Origin: DAOWHW01 sp964493265
GTDB lineage: Archaea > Nanobdellota > Nanobdellia > Pacearchaeales > UBA284
DNA: 64,000 bases
Direction of reading: 5' to 3'
NCBI GenBank assembly: GCA_964493265.1
Contig: CAZBLY010000001.1
Span: 1-64,000 of the forward strand
Both the position numbers and the translations under genes were made by a program. The notes below the pieces were generated by a model, which was not told the DNA's origin, made no database searches, and was given only the letters and a program-made list of their open reading frames with translations. Below are positions 16,686-25,013 of the stretch, piece after piece; the first letter of the stretch is position 1, and every line of letters begins with the position of its first letter.

Positions 16686-17018
16686 ATGACAACAATTCCA
16701 TTTAAAGACTGGCAGAAATTAGATCTTAGAGTTGGGAAAATTTTAGATATTAAAGACCATCCAAATGCAGACAAACTTTATTTATTAACAGTTGATATAG
16801 GAACAGAAAAGAGGACTCTTGTAGCTGGCTTAAAAAAACATTATAAGTCAAAAGATTTGAAAGGCAAGCGATGCGTAATATTTGCCAATTTAGAGCAAGC
16901 AACAATTAGAGGTATTAAAAGTGAAGGTATGATTATGGCTGCTGTTAATAAAGATAAAAGCAAAGTTATCTTAATTCAACCAGAAAAAGATATTGAATTA
17001 GGAAGTAAGATTGAGTAA
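16686..17018 (+). CDS. Stand-alone EMAP-II/Trbp111-like tRNA-binding domain (MetRS beta subunit)
   Basis: The 110-residue OB-fold protein contains the family signatures LDLRVGKILDIKDHPNADKL, VAGLKKHY and GIKSEGMIMAA. These are the same features as the C-terminal domain of long MetRS and of Trbp111. A strong GGGAGG ribosome-binding site precedes the ATG, and the gene follows metG by 14 bp, so it is very likely the trans-acting tRNA-binding subunit of MetRS. Confidence 0.92.
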   Translation: MTTIPFKDWQKLDLRVGKILDIKDHPNADKLYLLTVDIGTEKRTLVAGLKKHYKSKDLKGKRCVIFANLEQATIRGIKSEGMIMAAVNKDKSKVILIQPEKDIELGSKIE

Positions 17019-17086
17019 AGACATAAAAATTACTTATTTTTCAATAATTTAGAAGATAGAAAATAATATTCTAACTAAGAATTATT

Positions 17087-17296
17087 TTAAGAATAATAAT
17101 TTTGATTATATTCTATGATATTTCTTAATGATGGTGTTGAACCACACCCTTCACAATGATATAATCTTATTATTTTGCCGGGCTCCCCATTAGTCATATT
17201 ACCAACAAAATCAAAATTAGCATTTTCTTTACAAATAGGGCAATCAACATCAACCAATGTTTTCTCTAATCTTTTATATTTTAAACTAGGTTTCAT
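17087..17296 (-). CDS. Small zinc-ribbon protein
   Basis: The 69-residue protein has two CxxC knuckles (CPIC at about 19-22 and CEGC at about 49-52) spaced for one zinc ribbon, and no other domain. Function is unknown; such proteins often bind nucleic acid or larger complexes. It stands alone upstream of tRNA-Val. Confidence 0.6.
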   Translation of the reverse strand: MKPSLKYKRLEKTLVDVDCPICKENANFDFVGNMTNGEPGKIIRLYHCEGCGSTPSLRNIIEYNQNYYS

Positions 17297-17378
17297 TTTG
17301 AAAATTTGAAAAGAAAAAAGAAGTATATAAATTTACCTATAAAAAATATGGAAGTATAAAAATAGAGAAATATAAAAA

Positions 17379-17454
17379 TGGTGGGCCCAGTCAGGATCGA
17401 ACTGACGATCTCTGCCATGTGAAAGCAGTGTCCTAACCACTAGACCATGGGCCC
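17379..17454 (-). tRNA. tRNA-Val (anticodon CAC)
   Basis: The acceptor GGGCCCA pairs with TGGGCCC, the D-arm is GTCTAGTGGTTAGGAC, the anticodon arm is CTGCT-TTCACAT-GGCAG with anticodon CAC, and the T-arm is GTCAG TTCGATC CTGAC. The discriminator A is followed by an encoded CCA (17379-17381), unlike the other three tRNAs here. There is no intron. The 5' end is 4 bases after the stop of the upstream gene on the same strand, so it may be released from an mRNA. Confidence 0.92.
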
Positions 17455-17458
17455 TAAT

Positions 17459-18208
17459 TTAGCCCCTATAAATTATAATATTACCCCTGCCTCTTTTGAT
17501 TTTTTGAACAATTCCCTTGTTTTCAAGATCAACTAAAATAAGAGACATTTTTGCCTCACTAACATTAAATTTCTTTCTTAGATCTTTTTGTGTAGCTCTT
17601 CTTTCTTTTTTGATATAAGCAAGAACTTTATTAAAAAGTTCATCCCCAGTTAATTTTTCAACTTTTGTTTTTTTCCTCTTAATTTTTTTCTTTCTTATTT
17701 TCTTTTTTGACTTTCTTTTTATCTTTTTGTATTTGTAAAAAAGATAAGCTATAGATATTCCAACAATAACAAGAATAATTATAATACCAAAAACAATTAC
17801 CCAAACATTAATCTTTTTCTCATCCAAAAGTTCTTCTATTATTTGAAGATCAGATTCATCAAATTCAATATCTTCAATATCTTCCATTTCAAAAAGAATA
17901 ATATCTTTAACATATTCTCCATCTTTTGTGATATTTATATTTTCTTTAGTGTAAAGTAAAATTCCTTGACTAGAGTAAAAAGCCTCAATTGTATAATTTC
18001 CTAAATCAAGATTAAAAGCATAATAACCATCAGAAGTTACAACAGCTTGTTTAGGGATTGAATTAACTTCAATAATAGCTTTTGTTAATAATTCCAAATC
18101 AGGACCATAAACATTTCCATAAACTTTAGCTGCCTGAATCTGCGGAATTAAAATTAAAGAAATAATTAATAAAAATAATGCAAAAATCATAAATTTTTTC
18201 TTTGCCAT
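17459..18208 (-). CDS. Membrane protein with exported regulatory-like domain and cytoplasmic winged helix
   Basis: I choose the ATG at 18206-18208 because it gives a clean signal peptide (MAKKKFMIFALFLLIISLIL). The longer frame to 18430 adds 74 residues that overlap the upstream opposite gene. The 249-residue protein then has a small carboxypeptidase-regulatory-like beta domain (about 25-90), an acidic linker and one transmembrane helix (VWVIVFGIIIILVIVGISIA, about 135-157). A Lys/Arg stretch and a C-terminal winged helix (about 185-249; ATQKDLRKKFNVSEAKMSLI) follow. The layout suggests a membrane-tethered, surface-sensing DNA-binding regulator. The target is unknown. Confidence 0.7.
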   Translation of the reverse strand: MAKKKFMIFALFLLIISLILIPQIQAAKVYGNVYGPDLELLTKAIIEVNSIPKQAVVTSDGYYAFNLDLGNYTIEAFYSSQGILLYTKENINITKDGEYVKDIILFEMEDIEDIEFDESDLQIIEELLDEKKINVWVIVFGIIIILVIVGISIAYLFYKYKKIKRKSKKKIRKKKIKRKKTKVEKLTGDELFNKVLAYIKKERRATQKDLRKKFNVSEAKMSLILVDLENKGIVQKIKRGRGNIIIYRG

Positions 18209-18386
18209 GATATTTAAAATTACTAACACTTTAAAAACTTTTTCAAATTTGTGAGATATAAAGCTTAATAAAGCATTTTTCAAAGATGTTTTGAAAGTAT
18301 CCTTATAAACTAAATTTCCAACCCATTTATGTAAAAAGTTGGTCAAGCCAGTACCAGCTTTTATGATAAATAAAGAAAAAAATAAA

Positions 18387-18758
18387 ATGGAAAATTTGAA
18401 TAGAAAAACAATAGAAAAAAAATTTAACAATGGAATAGAACAATTAATAGCATTTTTTCAAATTTTAGATGCGCGTAAATTTATGGGATCTATAAGAATA
18501 GAAACTAATTTAGGAAGTATTCTAAGTTGGTATTGTTATAGGGGTAAAATCTTAGATACAAAAAATAATAGTAAAAGTATTAGTGAAGATGAATTTAAAT
18601 CTTATATTTCTAATTATACAAAAGGGCCAGAACACAAACCAATAACATTATTTTATACTCAAGAAAATATAAATCATTTACCAAAATTAGAAGATAAATT
18701 ATCAATACAAGAACTAATTAAAGATCTTGAATCACCTTATAAAGTTGGAGTAATTTAA
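18387..18758 (+). CDS. Hypothetical protein
   Basis: The 123-residue soluble protein is not recognised. I place the start at the ATG in ATAAAATGGAAAA (18387), because the longer frame (from 18339) overlaps the divergent gene's upstream region. Visible elements are a helix (GIEQLIAFFQILDARKFMG), a beta strand pair (IRIETNLGSILSWYCYRGKI) and a charged C-terminus. It is followed 2 bases later by another unknown gene. Confidence 0.5.
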   Translation: MENLNRKTIEKKFNNGIEQLIAFFQILDARKFMGSIRIETNLGSILSWYCYRGKILDTKNNSKSISEDEFKSYISNYTKGPEHKPITLFYTQENINHLPKLEDKLSIQELIKDLESPYKVGVI

Positions 18759-18760
18759 AA

Positions 18761-19366
18761 ATGGAAATTAATTTTGATTTAATTGTTGGAAATAAGAAAA
18801 TCATCATTCTTGAAGAAAGATTTAAATCTAATTATAATGAAGGTCCTAACCATAGGGCCAAATATTTAATTAAAAAAATTGCTGGAGGAAATGCAAAATC
18901 ATTAACATTTATTTATTCTAAAGACCTTTTAAAATTAATTTCTGAAAATTCTAATGAAAAATATGGCCACATCATTTTAGGAAATTATAAAGATGTTGGT
19001 AGAGAAAATATTTTAAATATTACTAAAAAATTGGGTATTAAAAAAAATAAAATAATTTATCTTAAACTTGAAAATAATTTTAGAAACTATGTAAAAAATT
19101 TAGTTGAAAAAATAGGATTAGGTATTAAAATCAAAGAAAAAAAGAGAAAAGATACTAAAAATATTGAAGATTCATTATATTTCACAAGAATGTTTTCATT
19201 AGAGAATCTTGATGTGCCAAGTAATGAACTTCCAGATAAAGAATGGGGGGTAAAAGATGAAAAAAAGGAAAGACAAGAAAAGAAAACTCTTGAACACCTG
19301 ACTGATTATTTTATAAACCAAGTAAATTTAGAATCAAAGCCAACCTATACTCAATCAAGAAAATGA
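18761..19366 (+). CDS. Hypothetical protein
   Basis: The 201-residue protein is not recognised. Residues 1-125 look like an alpha/beta domain (FDLIVGNKKIIILEERF; KYGHIILGNY; NKIIYLKLENN) with a Lys-rich C-terminal extension. It starts 2 bases after the preceding gene, implying translational coupling. The tail (NLESKPTYTQSRK) is polar with no anchor. Confidence 0.5.
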   Translation: MEINFDLIVGNKKIIILEERFKSNYNEGPNHRAKYLIKKIAGGNAKSLTFIYSKDLLKLISENSNEKYGHIILGNYKDVGRENILNITKKLGIKKNKIIYLKLENNFRNYVKNLVEKIGLGIKIKEKKRKDTKNIEDSLYFTRMFSLENLDVPSNELPDKEWGVKDEKKERQEKKTLEHLTDYFINQVNLESKPTYTQSRK

Positions 19367-19414
19367 TTAAAATAAATAAAAATAAAATAAAAAATTTGAA
19401 AGGGGGTATTTAAA

Positions 19415-20329
19415 ATGAAATTTTTAGCATTAATAATAGCTATAATCCTTTTAGTCGGTATGCTTCCTGCAACTCTTGCTATTGAAAGACAAGTTGCAGT
19501 AGCTTCAAATGTAGCTTCAAATGAAAAATCTTCAATAAGTTGGACAAAAGAAAATGTTGAAACTGTAAGAGAAAGACTTAAAGAAAGTTCATTCAGAGAA
19601 GGAATTAAACAAGAAATTGCAAAATGTAAGGATAGTGAAAATGCGCAATGTTTGCTAATAAAAGACAGTGTTCAAAAACTTGTTAAAAATGTCCTTTTAA
19701 GAGTTTGTTCAAGAAATGAAAATGTTTTTGTTAATTTTGAGAATAGAATAGATAACATAAAAAAAATCAGTAATGAAGAAAAAACCGCATTAAAAGAAAC
19801 TTTACAAAATCAAAAAGTAAAGCTTGAAGATATTTGTTTAAGAGTAGAAAATGCAGATGAAGAAGAAATTAAAGAGATTACTGAAGAAATTAGACAAACA
19901 ATGACAGAGAGCCATTTTAAATTTAGAATTGCAAAAAGACTTGTTGTTCTTAATAGAATTGGTTTAATTGTTCAAAGAGCTGAACATCTTGAAACAAATC
20001 TTAACAATTTAATTGAAAAATATGGTGAAGATTGCGAGACAGAAGAACTTGAATCACTTAAAGAACAATTTAATAGCCAGATAGATGAAACAAAACTGAT
20101 TTATGAAGAGTCAAGAACTTTGTGGGAACAATTTAAAGAAACTGTAGAAAATAAAGAACCAGATACAGAGATATTAAGACAAGCTAATGCCCAGAACCAA
20201 TTAGCTCAGCTTAAGCTTAAAGAAGCCCATACAACCATTAAAGAAATAATTATTGAGTTGAGATCTTGTCAAGGTGAAGTTCAAGAAACAGAAGAACCAG
20301 GGGCTGAAGAGGAAGAAGAGCCTGAATAA
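19415..20329 (+). CDS. Secreted coiled-coil protein
   Basis: The 304-residue protein has a signal peptide (1-22, cleavage near TLA) and then almost continuous charged helix with heptads (for example LKETLQNQKVKLEDICLRVE). Four cysteines are scattered through it, and it ends in a Glu-rich acidic tail. It has no catalytic motif. GGGGG-containing purines precede the ATG. It is probably an extracellular structural or periplasm-like coiled-coil protein and sits 15 bp upstream of a small lipoprotein-like gene. Confidence 0.7.
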   Translation: MKFLALIIAIILLVGMLPATLAIERQVAVASNVASNEKSSISWTKENVETVRERLKESSFREGIKQEIAKCKDSENAQCLLIKDSVQKLVKNVLLRVCSRNENVFVNFENRIDNIKKISNEEKTALKETLQNQKVKLEDICLRVENADEEEIKEITEEIRQTMTESHFKFRIAKRLVVLNRIGLIVQRAEHLETNLNNLIEKYGEDCETEELESLKEQFNSQIDETKLIYEESRTLWEQFKETVENKEPDTEILRQANAQNQLAQLKLKEAHTTIKEIIIELRSCQGEVQETEEPGAEEEEEPE

Positions 20330-20344
20330 GAATAAACAACTAAA

Positions 20345-20554
20345 ATGGCAGTTAAGATAATTACAACACTTTTAGTTATAGCTCTATTATTAGGGGTTTT
20401 GCTTGTTTCAGGAGCCGGTTGTGGAGGAAAAGAAGTAAGCGCAGAAGACCTTAATTCAGATCTTGAGAATCTTGAAAATATGAATGATGACATTAATAAT
20501 CTTGATTTAGAAATGAATGACACAGAACTTGGAAACATAGAAGATTTTCTTTAA
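20345..20554 (+). CDS. Small lipoprotein-like protein
   Basis: The 69-residue protein has an N-terminal hydrophobic helix ending in VSGAGCGG (Cys at about residue 27), a plausible lipobox-type site. A short acidic coiled segment rich in Asn, Asp and Leu follows (LENLENMNDDINNLDLEMND). It is co-directional with the secreted coiled-coil protein, 15 bp downstream, and may act with it at the cell surface. Confidence 0.6.
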   Translation: MAVKIITTLLVIALLLGVLLVSGAGCGGKEVSAEDLNSDLENLENMNDDINNLDLEMNDTELGNIEDFL

Positions 20555-20595
20555 TCTTTTTTTCTTTTTTATTTATTATTTTTAATTAGACCTTA

Positions 20596-21285
20596 CTAAA
20601 TTCTTAATTCAATGCTTTCACAGAAAGGCTGTAAGTTTTTCTTAAAATTTTCTAATTCTTCTTTTGAATATTGTTTCATCTCTCCAAATTCTGGATCAAG
20701 GGTCTTTGATGGAATAAATTGCTGTAAAACATATTTTTTTGTTCCTTCTATAAGTTGAGCAATTTTTAAAATATCTTCTTTTTTAAGTTGTTTTGTAATT
20801 GTTGTCCTAAATTCATAATCTAAACCAGAATTCTTGATAAGATCAATACTTTGTTTAATTTTTTTTGGTTCTATTGAAGAATTAGTAACTTCCTTATATC
20901 TTTCTAAAGGAGCTTTTATATCCATTGCAAAATAATCTACCAATCCAAGTTGAATAGCTTTTTTAATTATTTCTGGATTGCTTCCATTTGAATCTAATTT
21001 TATTAAAAAACCCATGTCTTTAATTTTTTTTATAAAACTTAATAAATCAGGTTGTAAAGTTGGCTCACCCCCAGTAATCTCTACTGCCTCAAGTTTTGCT
21101 TTTCGCTTTTCTAAAAATGAAAAAATTTCTTTTTCATCCATTGGTTTTTGAAATAATTCATTATTCACAAGTTCCGGATTATGACAATAAGGGCATCTAA
21201 AATTACATCCTTGTGTAAAAATAATGCAAGAAATCTTTCCAGGATAATCTATTAATGAAAATTTTTGAAAACCACCTATTAACAT
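20596..21285 (-). CDS. nrdG: Anaerobic ribonucleotide reductase activating enzyme (radical SAM)
   Basis: The 229-residue radical SAM protein has the CxxxCxxC cluster motif in GCNFRCPYC (about 26-34). The EITGGEPTLQ element follows (SAM-binding GGE), and FSLIDYPGK near the N-terminus is typical of NrdG-type activases. It generates the glycyl radical on NrdD. It lies 70 bp downstream of nrdD on the same strand, completing an nrdR-nrdD-nrdG unit. Confidence 0.93.
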   Translation of the reverse strand: MLIGGFQKFSLIDYPGKISCIIFTQGCNFRCPYCHNPELVNNELFQKPMDEKEIFSFLEKRKAKLEAVEITGGEPTLQPDLLSFIKKIKDMGFLIKLDSNGSNPEIIKKAIQLGLVDYFAMDIKAPLERYKEVTNSSIEPKKIKQSIDLIKNSGLDYEFRTTITKQLKKEDILKIAQLIEGTKKYVLQQFIPSKTLDPEFGEMKQYSKEELENFKKNLQPFCESIELRI

Positions 21286-21355
21286 TTTTATAATTTATGT
21301 TCTCTATTTTTTATTTTATTGCATATTATATTTTAAAATTTTATATTCAGAAATT

Positions 21356-23464
21356 TTACATCTTAAAAGTTTTTCTTTGTTTAAATTCTTCTTTTTTACC
21401 CCGATTCCATTGCTTTACTGGTCTCAGATAACCAACAACCCTTGAATAAACTTCGCAGGGTGTGTTGCAAGTAGGGCATTTTTCATGTTGGCCACTTATA
21501 TAGCCATGACTAGGACATACACTAAAAGTTGGGGTTATAGTAAAATAAGGCAAACTATAATTAGTACATATTTTTTTAACTAATGCTTTGACAGAATTGG
21601 CGTCTCCAATTTTCTCGCCTGCAAAAAGATGCAAAACAGTTCCTCCAGTATATTTTGTTTGGATTTCATCTTGTAAATCTAAAGCTTCAAAAACATCATC
21701 AGTATAATTCACAGGTAATTGACTTGAATTAGTATAAAAAGGTTCTGCTCCTTTTTTATATTCTTCTTCATTAGCGCAGATTATATTTGGGTATCTTTTT
21801 TTATCATTTTTAGCCAATCTGTAAGCTGTTCCTTCTGCAGGGGTGGCCTCTAGGTTATAATTATTTCCGGTTTCTTCTTGAAATTCTAATAATTTTTTCC
21901 TCATAAAATCTAAAACTTTTATTGTAAATTTTTTGCCCTCTTCATTAGTTACGCTGACACCTAGCAAATTTAAACAAGCTTCATTCATTCCAATTAACCC
22001 TATGGTTGAAAAATGATTTTTCCAATATTCATTAAATCTATTTTTTATATCTTCTAGATAATATTTTGTATAAGGATAAAGACCCTCATTTGTAAATTTC
22101 TCAAGCACTTTTCTTTTTATTTCTAAACTTTCTTTTGCTAATATCATTAATTTTTCTAATCTTTGAAAAAATTCTTCTTTATTTTTAGATAAATAACCAA
22201 TTTGTGGCAGATTTATTGTAACAACACCTATTGAACCTGTTTTAGGAGAAGAACCAAATAAACCCCCTCCCCTTTTATTTAATTGTCTATTATCTATTCT
22301 AAGACGGCAGCACATGCTCCTAGCATCTTCTGGATTCATATCAGAATTTATAAAATTAGAAAAATAAGGAATACCATATTTAGCAGTTATTTCCCATAAT
22401 TTTTTTAAGGTGGGATTCTCAAAATCAAAATCCTTAGTAATATTATAAGTTGGAATTGGAAATGTAAAAACTCTTCCTTTTAAATCTCCTTCCGCCATTA
22501 TTTCAAGAAAGGCTTTATTAAATAAATCCATTTCTTTTTGAAAGTCTCCATAAACCTCTTTTTGAGTTTTTCCACCAATAATTACTGGACTTTTAGCATA
22601 ATAAGAAGGAACAGTTAAATCCAAAGTTATATTTGTAAAAGGGGTTTGGAATCCAACTCTTGTAGGAACATTAACATTAAACAAAAAAAACTGCAGATGT
22701 TGTTTAACTTGTTTATAACTTAAATTATCATATCTTATAAAAGGGGCCAACAAAGTATCAAAATTACTAAATGCTTGAGCTCCAGCCGCTTCACCTTGTA
22801 AAGTATAAAGGAAATTTACTGCTTGACCCAATGCACTAACTAAATGTTTAGCAGGTTTGGTTTCCACTTTACCTGAAACGCCTCTAAAACCTTTTAAAAG
22901 CAAATCAAATAAATCCCAACCAACACAATAAACAGAAATAAGACTTAGATCATGAATATGCATTTGATTATTAATATAAACTTCTCTGATTTCTCTTGGA
23001 TAAACCCTATTTAACCAATAGATTTTACTAATTTCCGAGGATACATAATTATTCAAACCTTGCAAAGAATAATCCATATTACTATTTTCATTAACTTGCC
23101 AATCTTTTTTATCCAAATAATTAGAAATTAAATTAGTGCTTGCTTTATTAGTTATATCTCTTATTTTCGCATGTTGTTCCCTATATAATATATAAGCTTT
23201 AGCTGTTTCAATATAATTACTTCTCATTAAAACTCTTTCAACAACATCTTGAATTCCTTCAACAGAGGGAATTTGACCCTGGGCAAGCTGATCTTCAATA
23301 ATAACATTAACTTTATGCGTCAGTTTTTCAGAAATTTTTTTGATCTCAACCGCCTCTTCTCCAACTTCTTTTGTAGCTTTAAATGATTTTTCAATAACAT
23401 TAACAATCTTCTTCTCATCAAAATCTACAATAGATCCATCTCTTTTGCGAATTTTTTTCATCAT
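21356..23464 (-). CDS. nrdD: Anaerobic (class III) ribonucleoside-triphosphate reductase
   Basis: The 702-residue protein has an N-terminal ATP-cone (about 1-95, KIRKRDGSIVDFDEKKI) and the glycyl-radical reductase barrel. The C-terminal zinc site has four Cys (KCPTCNTPC plus an upstream CPSH). The radical loop is RVVGYLRP, with the radical Gly at about residue 678. It makes dNTPs without oxygen, implying an anaerobic life style. The family's normal length is about 700. It is downstream of nrdR, separated by an 86-bp spacer with a tandem duplication. Confidence 0.96.
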   Translation of the reverse strand: MMKKIRKRDGSIVDFDEKKIVNVIEKSFKATKEVGEEAVEIKKISEKLTHKVNVIIEDQLAQGQIPSVEGIQDVVERVLMRSNYIETAKAYILYREQHAKIRDITNKASTNLISNYLDKKDWQVNENSNMDYSLQGLNNYVSSEISKIYWLNRVYPREIREVYINNQMHIHDLSLISVYCVGWDLFDLLLKGFRGVSGKVETKPAKHLVSALGQAVNFLYTLQGEAAGAQAFSNFDTLLAPFIRYDNLSYKQVKQHLQFFLFNVNVPTRVGFQTPFTNITLDLTVPSYYAKSPVIIGGKTQKEVYGDFQKEMDLFNKAFLEIMAEGDLKGRVFTFPIPTYNITKDFDFENPTLKKLWEITAKYGIPYFSNFINSDMNPEDARSMCCRLRIDNRQLNKRGGGLFGSSPKTGSIGVVTINLPQIGYLSKNKEEFFQRLEKLMILAKESLEIKRKVLEKFTNEGLYPYTKYYLEDIKNRFNEYWKNHFSTIGLIGMNEACLNLLGVSVTNEEGKKFTIKVLDFMRKKLLEFQEETGNNYNLEATPAEGTAYRLAKNDKKRYPNIICANEEEYKKGAEPFYTNSSQLPVNYTDDVFEALDLQDEIQTKYTGGTVLHLFAGEKIGDANSVKALVKKICTNYSLPYFTITPTFSVCPSHGYISGQHEKCPTCNTPCEVYSRVVGYLRPVKQWNRGKKEEFKQRKTFKM

Positions 23465-23486
23465 TTTAAACTCTAAACCTCTAAAT

Positions 23487-23538
23487 TGTTTCAGTTATTT
23501 ATTTTAGATATTTGTTTCAGTTATTTATTTTAGATATT
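23487..23538. repeat. 26-bp tandem duplication in the nrdR-nrdD spacer
   Basis: Bases 23487-23512 and 23513-23538 are identical (unit begins TGTTTCAGTTATTTATTTTA), with a degenerate partial copy continuing toward the nrdR stop. It sits entirely between nrdR and nrdD. Confidence 0.85.
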
Positions 23539-23550
23539 TATTCAAGATAC

Positions 23551-23982
23551 TTATTTCAGTTCTTTTATTGTTTTTTTAAAATCACCAATATCTTGAAACG
23601 CCCTATATACAGAAGCAAATCGAATATAAGCTATTTTATCAATTTTTTTGAGTTTTTTCATAACCATCTCACCAATAATTTTAGATGGAATTTCAGGACC
23701 ATAACCTCTTAATTTTGCTTCTATTTCAGCAACAGCTTTTTCAATTGTTTCTTGACTTACCGGTCTTTTCTCGCACGCTTTCATTAAACCAAGTAATAAT
23801 TTTTCTCTGTCAAATGCCTCTCTTCTCTTGTCTTTTTTTAATATTCTAAGATTTGTTTCAATTCTTTCATATGTTGTAAATCTCTTTTTACATTTTTGGC
23901 ATTCTCTTCTTCTCCTGGTTATATTTTCTGTATCTCTTTTGTCAAGAACTCTGGTATTACCTGTGCAATATGGACATCTCAT
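23551..23982 (-). CDS. nrdR: Transcriptional repressor NrdR
   Basis: The 143-residue protein has an N-terminal zinc ribbon (CPYC at 3-6 and CQKC at about 28-31, followed by the KRFTTYERIE signature) and a C-terminal ATP-cone (about 48-138). This is the complete NrdR architecture. NrdR senses ATP/dATP and represses ribonucleotide reductase genes. Its location as first gene before nrdD-nrdG, with two matching NrdR-box sites upstream, supports autoregulated control of dNTP synthesis. NrdR is mainly bacterial. Confidence 0.95.
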   Translation of the reverse strand: MRCPYCTGNTRVLDKRDTENITRRRRECQKCKKRFTTYERIETNLRILKKDKRREAFDREKLLLGLMKACEKRPVSQETIEKAVAEIEAKLRGYGPEIPSKIIGEMVMKKLKKIDKIAYIRFASVYRAFQDIGDFKKTIKELK

Positions 23983-24070
23983 TTTTTATTTTATCTCTTT
24001 TTATTTAATTTTTTGTTTAACTTATTTATTTGATTTCAAGTATTTTTAAATTTTTAGCTATTTTAAACAC

Positions 24071-24117
24071 ATACAATATCTTGTGCCTCTTTTGAATACA
24101 ATAACAACATATAGTAT
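24071..24117 (-). promoter_or_regulatory. Pair of candidate NrdR boxes upstream of nrdR-nrdD-nrdG
   Basis: Bases 24071-24086 (ATACAATATCTTGTGC) match 13 of 16 positions of the known NrdR-box consensus ACACWATATATWGWGT. Bases 24102-24117 (TAACAACATATAGTAT) match 12 of 16. Both keep the conserved C at position 4 and G at position 13. The start-to-start distance is 31 bp, the helical phasing typical of paired NrdR boxes. They lie just upstream of a minus-strand box A (GTTTAAAATA, about 24060-24069). Confidence 0.65.
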
Positions 24118-24198
24118 ATCCTTTATAAACTTTATTGTAGCATAATTCAACTAATTAAACGAAATTAAATAATTTGTTTATCCTAGTAAAAAATATTA

Positions 24199-24981
24199 TT
24201 ATTTTTTTCTTAATTCAAAAATCATAAATAGAGGAAATTTTTGATGGCATTTCCAGAAAAAATTATCTTTGTTTTTTGCGGCTTTAATTGCTTTAGGTTC
24301 AAGAAAATCAATAATTTCAAAACCAGAATCAAGAATATTTTTCATAATTTCACAAAAGGGTTTATGATAAAAAGCAACTTTAAAATCTCTAAACCAAGTA
24401 TCTTTTATTTTTCTAGAATTTAAATAATCTCCATAAAATTTATATTTTTTTCCGTCGTAATATTTAACATAACCAATCAAAAAAGATTTTTTATATTTTT
24501 TTCTTATTGTTTCCCCACCCCATTTTAAAGGATGATGAGTAGAAAATAAGAATATTCCTCCTCTTTTCAAAACCCCATATATATTTTTTAAAGTCTTGGT
24601 CCAATCTTTAATATAATGTAAAGCAAGACTTGAATAAACAAAATCAAAACTTGCCTTTGGAAAATTAAGTTTTTCCATATTCACAACATAAAACTCTATT
24701 TTAGGATAACTTTTTTTAGCATAATTAATTAATCCTTTTGAAATATCAATACCCACAACACGCTTAGCTCCTAAAGATTTAATATAATTACATTCTTCTC
24801 CTGTACCACATCCAACACAAAGAACAGATTTATTTTTTAGATTAGGTAATTTGCTATACATAGTTGGTTTTTCTAAAAATTCATGAGCGCTATTTTGTCC
24901 ACTACGCTGTTCTTTTGCCCACATTTCTGCATAGTTATTATAAGAACGTATTGTATTTTTATCAGTTGTCATATTATTCAA
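24199..24981 (-). CDS. SAM-dependent methyltransferase (class I, Methyltransf_11 type)
   Basis: The 260-residue protein has a Rossmann SAM-binding core: motif I VLCVGCGTGEECNYI (about 53-67), motif II VVGIDIS, and a later FDFVYSSLALHYI strand (motif IV). The substrate is not evident; the UbiE/Coq5-like motif set is common to small-molecule methyltransferases. It is the last gene of the operon running from the P-type ATPase, 32 bp after the exchanger gene. Confidence 0.8.
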   Translation of the reverse strand: MNNMTTDKNTIRSYNNYAEMWAKEQRSGQNSAHEFLEKPTMYSKLPNLKNKSVLCVGCGTGEECNYIKSLGAKRVVGIDISKGLINYAKKSYPKIEFYVVNMEKLNFPKASFDFVYSSLALHYIKDWTKTLKNIYGVLKRGGIFLFSTHHPLKWGGETIRKKYKKSFLIGYVKYYDGKKYKFYGDYLNSRKIKDTWFRDFKVAFYHKPFCEIMKNILDSGFEIIDFLEPKAIKAAKNKDNFFWKCHQKFPLFMIFELRKK

Positions 24982-25013
24982 TTTGATAAGATATTTATAA
25001 AATTATCTAAATA

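Noticed and set aside
18209..18430. N-terminal extension of the membrane winged-helix gene to 18430
   Set aside because: The extra 74 residues overlap the opposite gene's start region and hide a clean signal peptide that begins at 18208.
20281..20538. Minus-strand frame opposite the coiled-coil/lipoprotein genes
   Set aside because: It is Ser-rich only because it is antisense to Glu- and Asp-rich coding sequence.
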